Below, piece by piece: positions 44,564 to 52,621 of a stretch of 64,000 bases of DNA; within the stretch, counting starts at the first letter, position 1, and the number at the start of each line of letters is the position of its first letter. The stretch comes from Citrobacter telavivensis (GTDB lineage: Bacteria; Pseudomonadota; Gammaproteobacteria; Enterobacterales; Enterobacteriaceae), in the NCBI GenBank assembly GCA_009363175.1, contig CP045205.1:2666001-2730000 (forward strand). Direction: 5' to 3'. Made by a program: the position numbers and the translations under genes. The notes under the pieces were generated by a model. The model was not told the DNA's origin, did not search any database, and saw only the letters and a list, made by a program, of their open reading frames with translations.

Positions 44564-45454
44564 GTGCTTATCTTATTAGGTTACCTGGTGGTTATTGGTA
44601 CAGTTTTCGGTGGTTACGTGATGACCGGCGGAAACCTGGGGGCACTCTATCAACCGGCTGAATTTGTCATCATCGGTGGCGCGGGAATAGGGGCATTTAT
44701 CGTGGGCAACAACGGTAAAGCCATCAAGGGGACGCTGAAAGCGTTGCCGTTACTGTTTCGCCGTTCGAAATACACCAAAGCGATGTATATGGATCTGCTG
44801 GCGCTGCTCTATCGCCTGATGGCTAAGTCTCGCCAGCAGGGAATGTTCTCGCTTGAGCGCGATATCGAGAACCCAAAAGAGAGTGAGATTTTTGCCAGCT
44901 ACCCGCGTATCCTGGCCGATCCGGTGATGCTGGAGTTCATCGTCGATTACCTGCGCCTGATCATCAGCGGCAACATGAATACCTTCGAAATTGAAGCGCT
45001 GATGGACGAAGAGATTGAGACGCATGAAAGCGAATCGGAAGTGCCGGCCAACAGCCTGGCTCTGATGGGGGATTCACTGCCGGCGTTTGGTATCGTTGCC
45101 GCGGTAATGGGTGTGGTACATGCGCTTGCGTCAGCGGACCGACCCGCCGCAGAGCTCGGTTCACTGATTGCCCACGCGATGGTAGGGACATTCCTCGGCA
45201 TTCTGCTGGCCTACGGTTTTATTTCGCCGCTCGCCAGCGTCCTGCGCCAGAAGAGCGCGGAAACCAGCAAAATGATGCAGTGCGTGAAGATCACATTACT
45301 GTCGAATCTGAACGGTTACGCCCCGCCGATCGCCGTCGAGTTTGGACGTAAAACACTGTATTCCAGCGAACGTCCGTCGTTCATTGAACTGGAAGAGCAT
45401 GTTCGCGCAGTGAAAAATCCGAATCCGCAACAGACGACGACTGAGGGCGCATGA
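44564..45454 (+). CDS. motA: Flagellar motor stator protein MotA
   Basis: 296-residue inner-membrane protein with four membrane helices, part of the proton-driven stator. The residues that contact FliG, Arg90 and Glu98, are kept. The start is GTG at 44564, as in E. coli, with a GAAGGATG site. No perfect sigma-28 promoter was found in the 65 bases after the flhC terminator (GCCGACGT without a TAAA at the right spacing), unlike tar and fliC. The motA leader in E. coli also yields the RNA MotR. Confidence 0.96.
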   Translation: MLILLGYLVVIGTVFGGYVMTGGNLGALYQPAEFVIIGGAGIGAFIVGNNGKAIKGTLKALPLLFRRSKYTKAMYMDLLALLYRLMAKSRQQGMFSLERDIENPKESEIFASYPRILADPVMLEFIVDYLRLIISGNMNTFEIEALMDEEIETHESESEVPANSLALMGDSLPAFGIVAAVMGVVHALASADRPAAELGSLIAHAMVGTFLGILLAYGFISPLASVLRQKSAETSKMMQCVKITLLSNLNGYAPPIAVEFGRKTLYSSERPSFIELEEHVRAVKNPNPQQTTTEGA

Positions 45455-46380
45455 AGAATCGGTCTCATCCTATCGTCGTCGTTAAACGGCGCAAACATAA
45501 GGGACATGGCGGCGGCGCACACGGATCGTGGAAGATTGCTTACGCTGACTTTATGACCGCCATGATGGCCTTTTTTCTGGTGATGTGGCTCATTTCTATC
45601 TCCAGCCCTAAAGAACTGATTCAGATTGCCGAATATTTCCGTACCCCGCTGGCAACGGCGGTGACGGGAGGGAATCGAATTTCCAACAGCCAGAGTCCGA
45701 TTCCCGGCGGTGGCGACGACTTCACTCAGCAACAGGGTGAAGTGAACAAGCAGCCGAACATCGATGAACTGAAAAAACGTATGGAACAAAATCGCCTGAG
45801 CAAGCTGCGCGGCGACCTCGATCAGCTCATCGAATCGGATCCTAAACTGCGGGCGTTGCGTCCTCACCTGAAGATTGACCTGGTACAGGAAGGGCTGCGT
45901 ATTCAGATTATCGACAGCCAGAATCGCCCGATGTTTAAGACCGGCAGCGCCGAGGTTGAGCCGTACATGCGTGACATCCTGCGGGCGATCGCGCCAGTGC
46001 TGAATGGTATTCCAAACCGTATCAGCTTGTCCGGGCATACCGACGATTTCCCTTACGCGAGCGGTGAAAAGGGCTACAGCAACTGGGAACTTTCTGCCGA
46101 TCGCGCCAATGCGTCGCGGCGCGAACTGGTGCAAGGCGGTCTGGATGACGGAAAAGTATTACGGGTGGTCGGCATGGCCGCCACGATGCGCATGAGCGAT
46201 CGCGGTCCGGATGATGCCATCAACCGCCGAATCAGTCTGTTGGTGCTGAACAAACAGTCCGAGCAGGCCATTTTGCATGAAAACGCTGAAAGCCAGAACG
46301 AGCCGGTAAGTGTATTACAACAGCCTGAGGCCAGTCCGCAGGTAAGCGTTCCCACATCGCCACCAGCCAATCCGAGGTGA
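45451..46380 (+). CDS. motB: Flagellar motor stator protein MotB
   Basis: 309-residue partner of MotA. One membrane helix with the proton-binding Asp33 (YADFMTAMMAFFLVMW; Asp32 in E. coli) and a C-terminal OmpA-like peptidoglycan-binding domain (SLSGHTDDFPYASGEKGYSNWELSADRA is the key region). ATGA overlap with motA. Confidence 0.96.
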   Translation: MKNRSHPIVVVKRRKHKGHGGGAHGSWKIAYADFMTAMMAFFLVMWLISISSPKELIQIAEYFRTPLATAVTGGNRISNSQSPIPGGGDDFTQQQGEVNKQPNIDELKKRMEQNRLSKLRGDLDQLIESDPKLRALRPHLKIDLVQEGLRIQIIDSQNRPMFKTGSAEVEPYMRDILRAIAPVLNGIPNRISLSGHTDDFPYASGEKGYSNWELSADRANASRRELVQGGLDDGKVLRVVGMAATMRMSDRGPDDAINRRISLLVLNKQSEQAILHENAESQNEPVSVLQQPEASPQVSVPTSPPANPR

Positions 46381-46384
46381 TAGC

Positions 46385-48406
46385 GTGAGCATGGATATAA
46401 GCGATTTTTATCAGACTTTTTTTGATGAAGCTGACGAGTTGTTGGCTGACATGGAGCAACATCTGCTCGATCTGGTGCCCGAAGCGCCGGATTCCGAGCA
46501 ACTGAATGCCATATTTCGTGCAGCGCACTCCATCAAAGGGGGAGCCGGCACTTTCGGCTTTACCATTTTGCAGGAAACCACCCATCTGATGGAGAACCTG
46601 CTGGATGAAGCGCGTCGCGGTGAGATGCAGCTCAATACCGCCATTATCAACCTGTTTTTGGAAACGAAAGATATTATGCAGGAACAGCTCGATGCCTATA
46701 AAAGTTCGGAAGAACCGGACGCCGCCAGCTTCGAATACATCTGCACGGCATTACGCCAGTTAGCGCTGGAAGCGAAAGGTGAAACCGCGCCGGCGGTGGT
46801 GGCAAATGCCCGACTGAGCGTGGTCGACAACACGGCGCCTGAAGAGGTTGTTGCAGCCCAGGAAGAGAAGTTGCGCATTGTTCTCTCGCGCCTGAAGGCC
46901 AATGAAGTGGCGCTGCTGGAAGAAGAACTGGGCAATCTGACCACCTTATCTGATGTGGTCAAAGGCGCAGACAGCCTTGCGGCAACGCTTGACGGCGACA
47001 TTGCAGAAGACGACGTTATCGCCGTGCTGTGCTTTGTGATTGAAGCCGATCAGATTGCCTTTGAGAAAGTGGTAACCGCGACGGCACCTGTGGTGCAGGC
47101 GGAAGTGGCTGACCCGGTTGCCGTCGAACAATCTGTCGTCGCGGTTCCTGCGGTGAGCGCGGTTGCGGGTGAAGCGCAAACCGGACGCGCAGAGCGGGAA
47201 AAACCGGCGCGCGCGAATGAATCCACCAGCATTCGTGTGGCGGTGGAGAAGGTCGATCAGCTTATCAACCTGGTCGGTGAACTGGTGATCACCCAGTCAA
47301 TGCTGGCTCAGCGTTCGAATGAACTCGACCCGGTGAATCACGGCGATCTCATCACCAGCATGGGTCAGTTACAACGTAACGCCCGCGATCTGCAGGAATC
47401 GGTGATGTCGATTCGTATGATGCCGATGGAGTACGTGTTCAGTCGTTTCCCGCGTCTGGTACGCGATCTGGCGGGCAAACTCGGCAAGCAGGTTGAACTG
47501 ACGCTGGTCGGCAGCTCGACAGAACTCGACAAGAGTCTGATTGAACGCATCATCGATCCGTTAACTCACCTGGTGCGTAACAGCCTCGACCACGGTATCG
47601 AACTGCCGGAAAAACGCATGGAATCCGGTAAGAATGTGGTGGGTAATCTGATCCTGTCGGCGGAGCATCAGGGTGGCAATATCTGCATCGAAGTGACCGA
47701 TGACGGGGCCGGACTGAACCGCGAACGCATTCTGGCGAAGGCCATTTCCCAGGGGATGGCGGTCAATGAAAACATGACCGATGACGAAGTGGGAATGCTG
47801 ATTTTTGCGCCTGGCTTCTCGACCGCCGAGCAGGTTACCGACGTTTCCGGACGCGGCGTGGGCATGGACGTGGTGAAACGTAACATCCAGGAGATGGGCG
47901 GCCATGTTGAAATCCAGTCGAAACAGGGAACCGGCACCACCATCCGCATTTTGCTGCCGCTGACGCTGGCTATCCTCGACGGTATGTCCGTCCGCGTGGC
48001 CGATGAAGTCTTTATTCTGCCGCTGAATGCGGTGATGGAATCCCTGCAGCCGCGTGACGATGATCTGCACCCGTTAGCCGGAGGCGAGCGCGTGCTGGAA
48101 GTGCGCGGCGAATATTTGCCGCTGGTTGAGTTGTGGAAAGTCTTCGAAGTGGAAGGGGCAAAAACCGAGGCCACCCAGGGCATCGTGGTGATCCTGCAAA
48201 GCGGCGGTCGCCGTTACGCACTGCTGGTGGATCAGTTGATTGGTCAGCACCAGGTGGTGGTAAAAAACCTGGAGAGCAATTATCGCAAAGTGCCGGGTAT
48301 CTCAGCCGCCACGATTCTGGGCGATGGCAGCGTCGCGCTGATTGTGGATGTCTCCGCCCTGCAGGGTTTAAATCGCGAACAACGTATGGCGATCACCGCC
48401 GCCTGA
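46385..48406 (+). CDS. cheA: Chemotaxis histidine kinase CheA
   Basis: 673-residue kinase. The P1 domain has His48 (RAAHSIKGGA); P2 binds CheY and CheB; an Ala/Val/Glu-rich linker is longer than in E. coli (654 residues), then P3 dimer, P4 ATPase (N box VRNSLDHGIE, G1 VTDDGAGLN, G2 GRGVGMDV) and P5 CheW-like regulatory domain. The start is GTG at 46385. Met98 (IMQEQ) is kept, so the short form CheA(S) should also be made. Confidence 0.97.
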   Translation: MSMDISDFYQTFFDEADELLADMEQHLLDLVPEAPDSEQLNAIFRAAHSIKGGAGTFGFTILQETTHLMENLLDEARRGEMQLNTAIINLFLETKDIMQEQLDAYKSSEEPDAASFEYICTALRQLALEAKGETAPAVVANARLSVVDNTAPEEVVAAQEEKLRIVLSRLKANEVALLEEELGNLTTLSDVVKGADSLAATLDGDIAEDDVIAVLCFVIEADQIAFEKVVTATAPVVQAEVADPVAVEQSVVAVPAVSAVAGEAQTGRAEREKPARANESTSIRVAVEKVDQLINLVGELVITQSMLAQRSNELDPVNHGDLITSMGQLQRNARDLQESVMSIRMMPMEYVFSRFPRLVRDLAGKLGKQVELTLVGSSTELDKSLIERIIDPLTHLVRNSLDHGIELPEKRMESGKNVVGNLILSAEHQGGNICIEVTDDGAGLNRERILAKAISQGMAVNENMTDDEVGMLIFAPGFSTAEQVTDVSGRGVGMDVVKRNIQEMGGHVEIQSKQGTGTTIRILLPLTLAILDGMSVRVADEVFILPLNAVMESLQPRDDDLHPLAGGERVLEVRGEYLPLVELWKVFEVEGAKTEATQGIVVILQSGGRRYALLVDQLIGQHQVVVKNLESNYRKVPGISAATILGDGSVALIVDVSALQGLNREQRMAITAA

Positions 48407-48427
48407 TTGAGTGAGAAAGGGTAAAAT

Positions 48428-48931
48428 ATGACCGGTATGACAAATGTAAGCAAACTGGCCGGCGAGCCGTCAGGTCAGGAATTCCTGGTGTTTACGCTGG
48501 GAGATGAAGAATACGGCATCGACATCCTGAAAGTGCAGGAGATCCGTGGTTACGATCAGGTCACGCGCATTGCCAACACGCCTTCCTTTATCAAAGGGGT
48601 AACGAACCTGCGCGGCGTGATTGTGCCGATTGTCGATTTGCGCGTGAAGTTCTGCCAGGGCGATGTCGACTATAACGATAACACCGTGGTGATTGTGCTT
48701 AATCTGGGACAGCGCGTGGTGGGGATCGTTGTGGATGGCGTGTCTGATGTGCTGTCACTGACCGCGGAGCAAATTCGCCCGGCACCGGAATTTGCCGTGA
48801 CCCTGTCGACGGAATATCTGACCGGACTTGGCGCGCTGGGCGACCGGATGCTGATCCTGGTGAACATTGAGAAACTGTTGAACAGTGACGAAATGGCGCT
48901 GTTGGATATGGCCGCTTCTCACGTTGCATAA
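48428..48931 (+). CDS. cheW: Chemotaxis coupling protein CheW
   Basis: 167-residue adaptor linking receptors to CheA. The fold (FLVFTLGDEEYGIDILKVQEIRGY) and FIKGVTNLRGVIVPIVDLR are complete. It ends the motA operon. In E. coli tar follows directly; here a REP pair and a 7-kb insertion intervene. Confidence 0.97.
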   Translation: MTGMTNVSKLAGEPSGQEFLVFTLGDEEYGIDILKVQEIRGYDQVTRIANTPSFIKGVTNLRGVIVPIVDLRVKFCQGDVDYNDNTVVIVLNLGQRVVGIVVDGVSDVLSLTAEQIRPAPEFAVTLSTEYLTGLGALGDRMLILVNIEKLLNSDEMALLDMAASHVA

Positions 48932-48938
48932 ACTGACC

Positions 48939-49018
48939 GCCGGATGGCGCTATGCTTATCCGGCCTACAGTTTGAATGTGTTGTAGGCCGGATAAGGTGT
49001 TTACACCGCCATCCGGCA
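48939..49018. repeat. REP pair (BIME) after cheW
   Basis: Two REP-type sequences in opposite orientation: GCCGGATGGCGCTATGC...CCGGC and GCCGGATAAGGTG...CCATCCGGC. They flank the junction of the motA operon with the inserted segment. Confidence 0.92.
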
Positions 49019-49031
49019 ATTACCGCCTCCG

Positions 49032-50300
49032 TTATGCTTCGACCTTCTGCGACACTTCTTCCTCATCACGCTCTTCCAGCAAACCTTCATTTTGCGCCAG
49101 CATCGCTGTGGCAATACCGTTACCTAACACATTGATAGCGGAACGGCCCATGTCGAGAAAATGGTCGATACCCATCAGCAGCAAAATCCCGGCGACCGGA
49201 ATATTGAAGCTCGGAATCGTTGCCGCCAGCACGACCAACGCGGAGCGCGGGACGCCGGCAATGCCCTTTGACGCCAGCATCAGCGTGAGCATCAGGACGC
49301 TGATCTCGGCAAACGACAGGTGGATATTGTAGGCCTGAGCGATAAACATCGAGGCAAAAGAGCAGTAGACCATTGAGCCGACCAGGTTGAAGGAGTAGCC
49401 AATGGGGAGCACGAAAGAGACGATGTTGCGCGAGCAGCCAAACGTTGTGAGTTGCTCCAGCGTTTTTGGATAGGCCGCTTCTGAACTGCTGGTGGTAAAG
49501 GCTACCAGCACCGGATCCTTGAGCATACTGACCAGGCGAAACACCTCTTTCTTCAGTACCAGATACCCCACCGCCAGCAATACCAGACAGGTCATCAGAA
49601 TGGCAACGTAATAGCCGCCAATGAACGAGGCGTAGTTGAGCAAAATACCCAACCCTTCGGTGGCGATCACCGAGGAGATGGCGGCAAAAATCGCCAGCGG
49701 CGCGACGTACATCACGTAGCCGGTCACTTTCAGCATGATGTGGGACACCACGTCCAGCGCGGCTACCAGCGGGGCATTGAATTTTTCGCCCAGCGACGCG
49801 CCGCCAATCCCGAAAAACATTGAGAACACCACAATCTGCAAAATTTCGTTATTGGCCATCGCGCCGACAATGCTGGTGGGAATAGTATGCGACAGGAAGC
49901 CTTTCAGGCTCATTCCGCCAACGGCGAGGCCGGTATCGACCGCTTCTTTCGGGATAGCCAGATTGAGTCCGCTGCCGGGTTGTTCCAGGGTAACAATAAA
50001 CAGGCCCACCAGAATGGAGAGGATGGAGGAGCTAATGAACCAGATCATCGCTTTGCCGCCTACACGCCCGATGGTGGACGTTTCGCCAAGACGCATAATG
50101 CCTACGGTCAGGGTGCTGAACACCAGAGGGGCGATGACCATTTTAATCAGACGTAAGAAGATGTCGGTGAGAAGCGTGATGTTATCCGACCAGGCGACAA
50201 TAACGCTTTCGGATGTATACGAGTGAATAACCGCACCTGACAGAATGCCTGCCAGCATGAAAATCACGATAAATATCGTGAGCTTATTTGCATTTGCCAC
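49032..50300 (-). CDS. DAACS-family dicarboxylate/amino-acid:cation symporter
   Basis: 422-residue inner-membrane symporter like DctA/GltP. It has eight hydrophobic helices and the reentrant-loop motif (FTTSSSEAAYPKTLEQL). MIWFISSSILSILVGLF and GVPRSALVVLAATI match family cores. The exact substrate (dicarboxylate, glutamate or aspartate) cannot be set. It is transcribed opposite to the chemotaxis genes, and is absent from this place in E. coli. Confidence 0.88.
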   Translation of the reverse strand: MANANKLTIFIVIFMLAGILSGAVIHSYTSESVIVAWSDNITLLTDIFLRLIKMVIAPLVFSTLTVGIMRLGETSTIGRVGGKAMIWFISSSILSILVGLFIVTLEQPGSGLNLAIPKEAVDTGLAVGGMSLKGFLSHTIPTSIVGAMANNEILQIVVFSMFFGIGGASLGEKFNAPLVAALDVVSHIMLKVTGYVMYVAPLAIFAAISSVIATEGLGILLNYASFIGGYYVAILMTCLVLLAVGYLVLKKEVFRLVSMLKDPVLVAFTTSSSEAAYPKTLEQLTTFGCSRNIVSFVLPIGYSFNLVGSMVYCSFASMFIAQAYNIHLSFAEISVLMLTLMLASKGIAGVPRSALVVLAATIPSFNIPVAGILLLMGIDHFLDMGRSAINVLGNGIATAMLAQNEGLLEERDEEEVSQKVEA

Positions 50301-50723
50301 TAAAAATCCCTCGGGCTGAATTTAACCATTTGTCATCAGCGATATATACGTTTTGTGTATTTAATGCCGCTGAATCATTTCTTACCTAACCTGGAGTAAT
50401 CCGCCGAGGGTTACAACTATTTTTTATTATTTACTCATTTTGTTGTGTTCTAACGAGGGCGATTTTGTGAACTGGATCGCATAAGAAGGAATATATCCTC
50501 TCAAATAACGAGGAAAACAGAATGCTAAAGATGTTAATTAATTGATATGTAATCGCTTTTTACGTCAATCGCCCGTTCGTATGGTCAAACCTGACGGCAG
50601 TGGTCGTTTTCTCATCCGTAAACTAAATTTCTGATTATCGGTTTGTTTTACAGGTTTGCATGACCTTTCTCGCCATGCGAGTCGTGACTTTCGTTAAACG
50701 TGGCGATTTTTCGGAGGTGTTTG
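50301..50723. other. Divergent control region between the symporter and the fimbrial cluster
   Basis: About 420 bases without a supported gene, AT-rich in the centre. It must carry the promoters of both units. No perfect sigma-28 or CRP site was seen. Confidence 0.5.
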
Positions 50724-51293
50724 ATGAACAGATTATCCCGGTTCCTGGGGATGGCTGGCATTTTCCTTCTGCCGCTGCCTTCAGCAATGGCGGTGACCAG
50801 CAGCGGGACGGTTGGGGCGACGTTGACCTTAACCAACGGTTGCCTGATCAATGGTTCGCCCAGTCAGAACGGTATTAACTTTGGTACGCTGGATTTCGGT
50901 ACCCATCCTGCCACATTCTCGGAATTAACCACCCAGTTAACGGGGGCCGCAGGCGGAAACAGTTTTGGCATTCAGTGCACTACCACGGACTACACCGTGC
51001 AAATCACCGGCAATACCAACTCGTCGGCACCCGGTACCGTTGTCGGTACGCCGGGTACGCCAGCCCGTTACCTGGTGAATGCTGCCAATACTACCCAGGG
51101 CGTGGCTTACAGCCTCTATAGCGACAGCGGCTTTAACAACGTTATCAGTAATAACACCCCAATACCGAAAGCCTCAACGACGGCCGGGGTCGATAATTAC
51201 ACGTTATACGGCCGGATCCAGGGCGGCGGAAATAGCGTCACCGTGGTGCCAGGTACTTACACCGATACGATTAACGTCAGCGTCATTTACTGA
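50724..51293 (+). CDS. Spore coat U (SCPU) domain major pilin
   Basis: 189-residue secreted protein, with signal peptide (MNRLSRFLGMAGIFLL, cleaved after SAMA) and one SCPU domain (SSGTVGATLTLTNGCLING, FGTLDFGT, and a C-terminal YTDTINVSVIY strand). Such proteins are the shaft subunit of archaic chaperone-usher pili (CsuA/B-like). The start at 50724 is chosen over the GTG at 50700 for its GGAGG site. Confidence 0.87.
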   Translation: MNRLSRFLGMAGIFLLPLPSAMAVTSSGTVGATLTLTNGCLINGSPSQNGINFGTLDFGTHPATFSELTTQLTGAAGGNSFGIQCTTTDYTVQITGNTNSSAPGTVVGTPGTPARYLVNAANTTQGVAYSLYSDSGFNNVISNNTPIPKASTTAGVDNYTLYGRIQGGGNSVTVVPGTYTDTINVSVIY

Positions 51294-51306
51294 TTCGCCC
51301 CCTGTC

Positions 51307-51849
51307 ATGAGGATCCTCAGAGCGTGCTTCCCGTGCGGAGGCGGGGGACGGCTACGCCTTTTTCTGGCGATGTTCGGTCTGGTCACGGTGCCGGTCATGG
51401 CCGTCACCACGCAGTCCTTCCAGCTAAACGCCACCATCACGCCGGGTTGCTCGGTGACAACCAGCAGCGGCGCAGCGCTGGGAACCCTGAACTTTGGCGC
51501 TTATAGCGGTGTAGAAAACCGACGGGTGAGTGCGCAATTTGTTCCCAATGCCGCGCTGGCACTGGCCTGCACGCCGGGCGTGGCGCTGAGCATGACGATT
51601 GACAGCGGACGCAACTATACCTCGGTGCGCAATATGCAACGCTCAGGGGGAACGGAGCGGGTGGCCTATCGGCTCTACAGTTCGTCATCGCTGGCGGCGA
51701 ACAGTGAGATTGGCGTGAATCAGCCGGTCTCAGTCGTCTACACCGACAGCAATAATATCGCGTTACCGCTGTTTGGCGCGGCAACGCTGACGGGGTTTAG
51801 CCCCGCAGGTAACTATTCAGATCAGCTTACGGTGACCCTGTCATGGTAG
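51307..51849 (+). CDS. Second SCPU-domain pilin
   Basis: 180-residue secreted protein like its neighbour: FQLNATITPGCSVTTSSG, LGTLNFGAYSG and YSDQLTVTLSW. The start at 51307 is uncertain (weak ribosome-binding site; the frame runs far upstream, overlapping the first pilin). Signal peptide near RLRLFLAMFGLVTVPVMA. Likely a minor or adaptor subunit. Confidence 0.82.
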   Translation: MRILRACFPCGGGGRLRLFLAMFGLVTVPVMAVTTQSFQLNATITPGCSVTTSSGAALGTLNFGAYSGVENRRVSAQFVPNAALALACTPGVALSMTIDSGRNYTSVRNMQRSGGTERVAYRLYSSSSLAANSEIGVNQPVSVVYTDSNNIALPLFGAATLTGFSPAGNYSDQLTVTLSW

Positions 51850-51865
51850 CGAAGGGAGAAGTGAT

Positions 51866-52621
51866 ATGCATGTGCGAGCGTCTTTGGGACTGCTGTTTGG
51901 CCTAACGGCAGCGCTGGTTTCAGCAGGGGCAAACAGTGCCGCAACGATCCTGTTGTGGCCTATAGATCCCTGGCTGGCGGCGGAGACCAACGCCACCGAG
52001 TTGTGGATCCAGAATCAGGGCAATACCCCCACGACGATGCAGGTGCGAATTGTTCGCTGGCGACAGGATGAGGGGTTCGAACGCTACCAGCCGCAGCAGG
52101 ATGTGGTTGCCAGCCCGCCAATTGTCCGTATTGATAAGGGCAGTAAACAGCTGATTCGTCTGATTAAGCAGTCAGCCGTTCCCGCCGGTGTTGAGCAGGC
52201 TTACCGTATTATCGTCGATGAGATCCCACAACCTGACGGCGGGGATAAACCGCAAATGGGGCTGAAGGTGCAAATGCGCTATTCACTGCCGCTGTTTGTC
52301 TACGGCCAGGGAATTCAGACCTGGCCGCAGGGGGAGCACCATGCGCGGGTGGATACCGCGAAACTGCACTGGCGAGTGGTGCGCGCCGACGGACAGCCCC
52401 AACTGGAAGTGCGTAATGACAACAATGTGCACGTCCGGTTAAGCAAAGTGATGTTGCGTCAGGGCGGCGCGCAGCACACGATGGCGCAAGGCTTGCTGGG
52501 GTACGTCCTGCCGGGCAGCACTCGTCGCTGGCCGCTTCCCGCCGGAGCCACCCATCCAAACAACGTTAGCGCGGCAATCAACGCACAGGGTGGCAAATGG
52601 TTGTCTGGTCCCGCCCACTAA
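51866..52621 (+). CDS. Periplasmic pilus chaperone (archaic/CsuC type)
   Basis: 251-residue protein with a signal peptide (about 1-25) and the PapD-like immunoglobulin fold: LLWPIDPWLAAETNATELWIQN and the conserved strand with SPPIVRIDKGSKQLIRLI. It lacks the classical FGL/FGS loop, as expected for the archaic class. It overlaps the usher start by 25 bases. Confidence 0.88.
   Translation: MHVRASLGLLFGLTAALVSAGANSAATILLWPIDPWLAAETNATELWIQNQGNTPTTMQVRIVRWRQDEGFERYQPQQDVVASPPIVRIDKGSKQLIRLIKQSAVPAGVEQAYRIIVDEIPQPDGGDKPQMGLKVQMRYSLPLFVYGQGIQTWPQGEHHARVDTAKLHWRVVRADGQPQLEVRNDNNVHVRLSKVMLRQGGAQHTMAQGLLGYVLPGSTRRWPLPAGATHPNNVSAAINAQGGKWLSGPAH

Noticed and set aside
50301..50723. Possible sigma-28 promoter of the fimbrial cluster (TAAACTAAATTTC...)
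   Set aside because: The TAAA at about 50622 is not followed by a GCCGATAA-type -10 at 15 bases.
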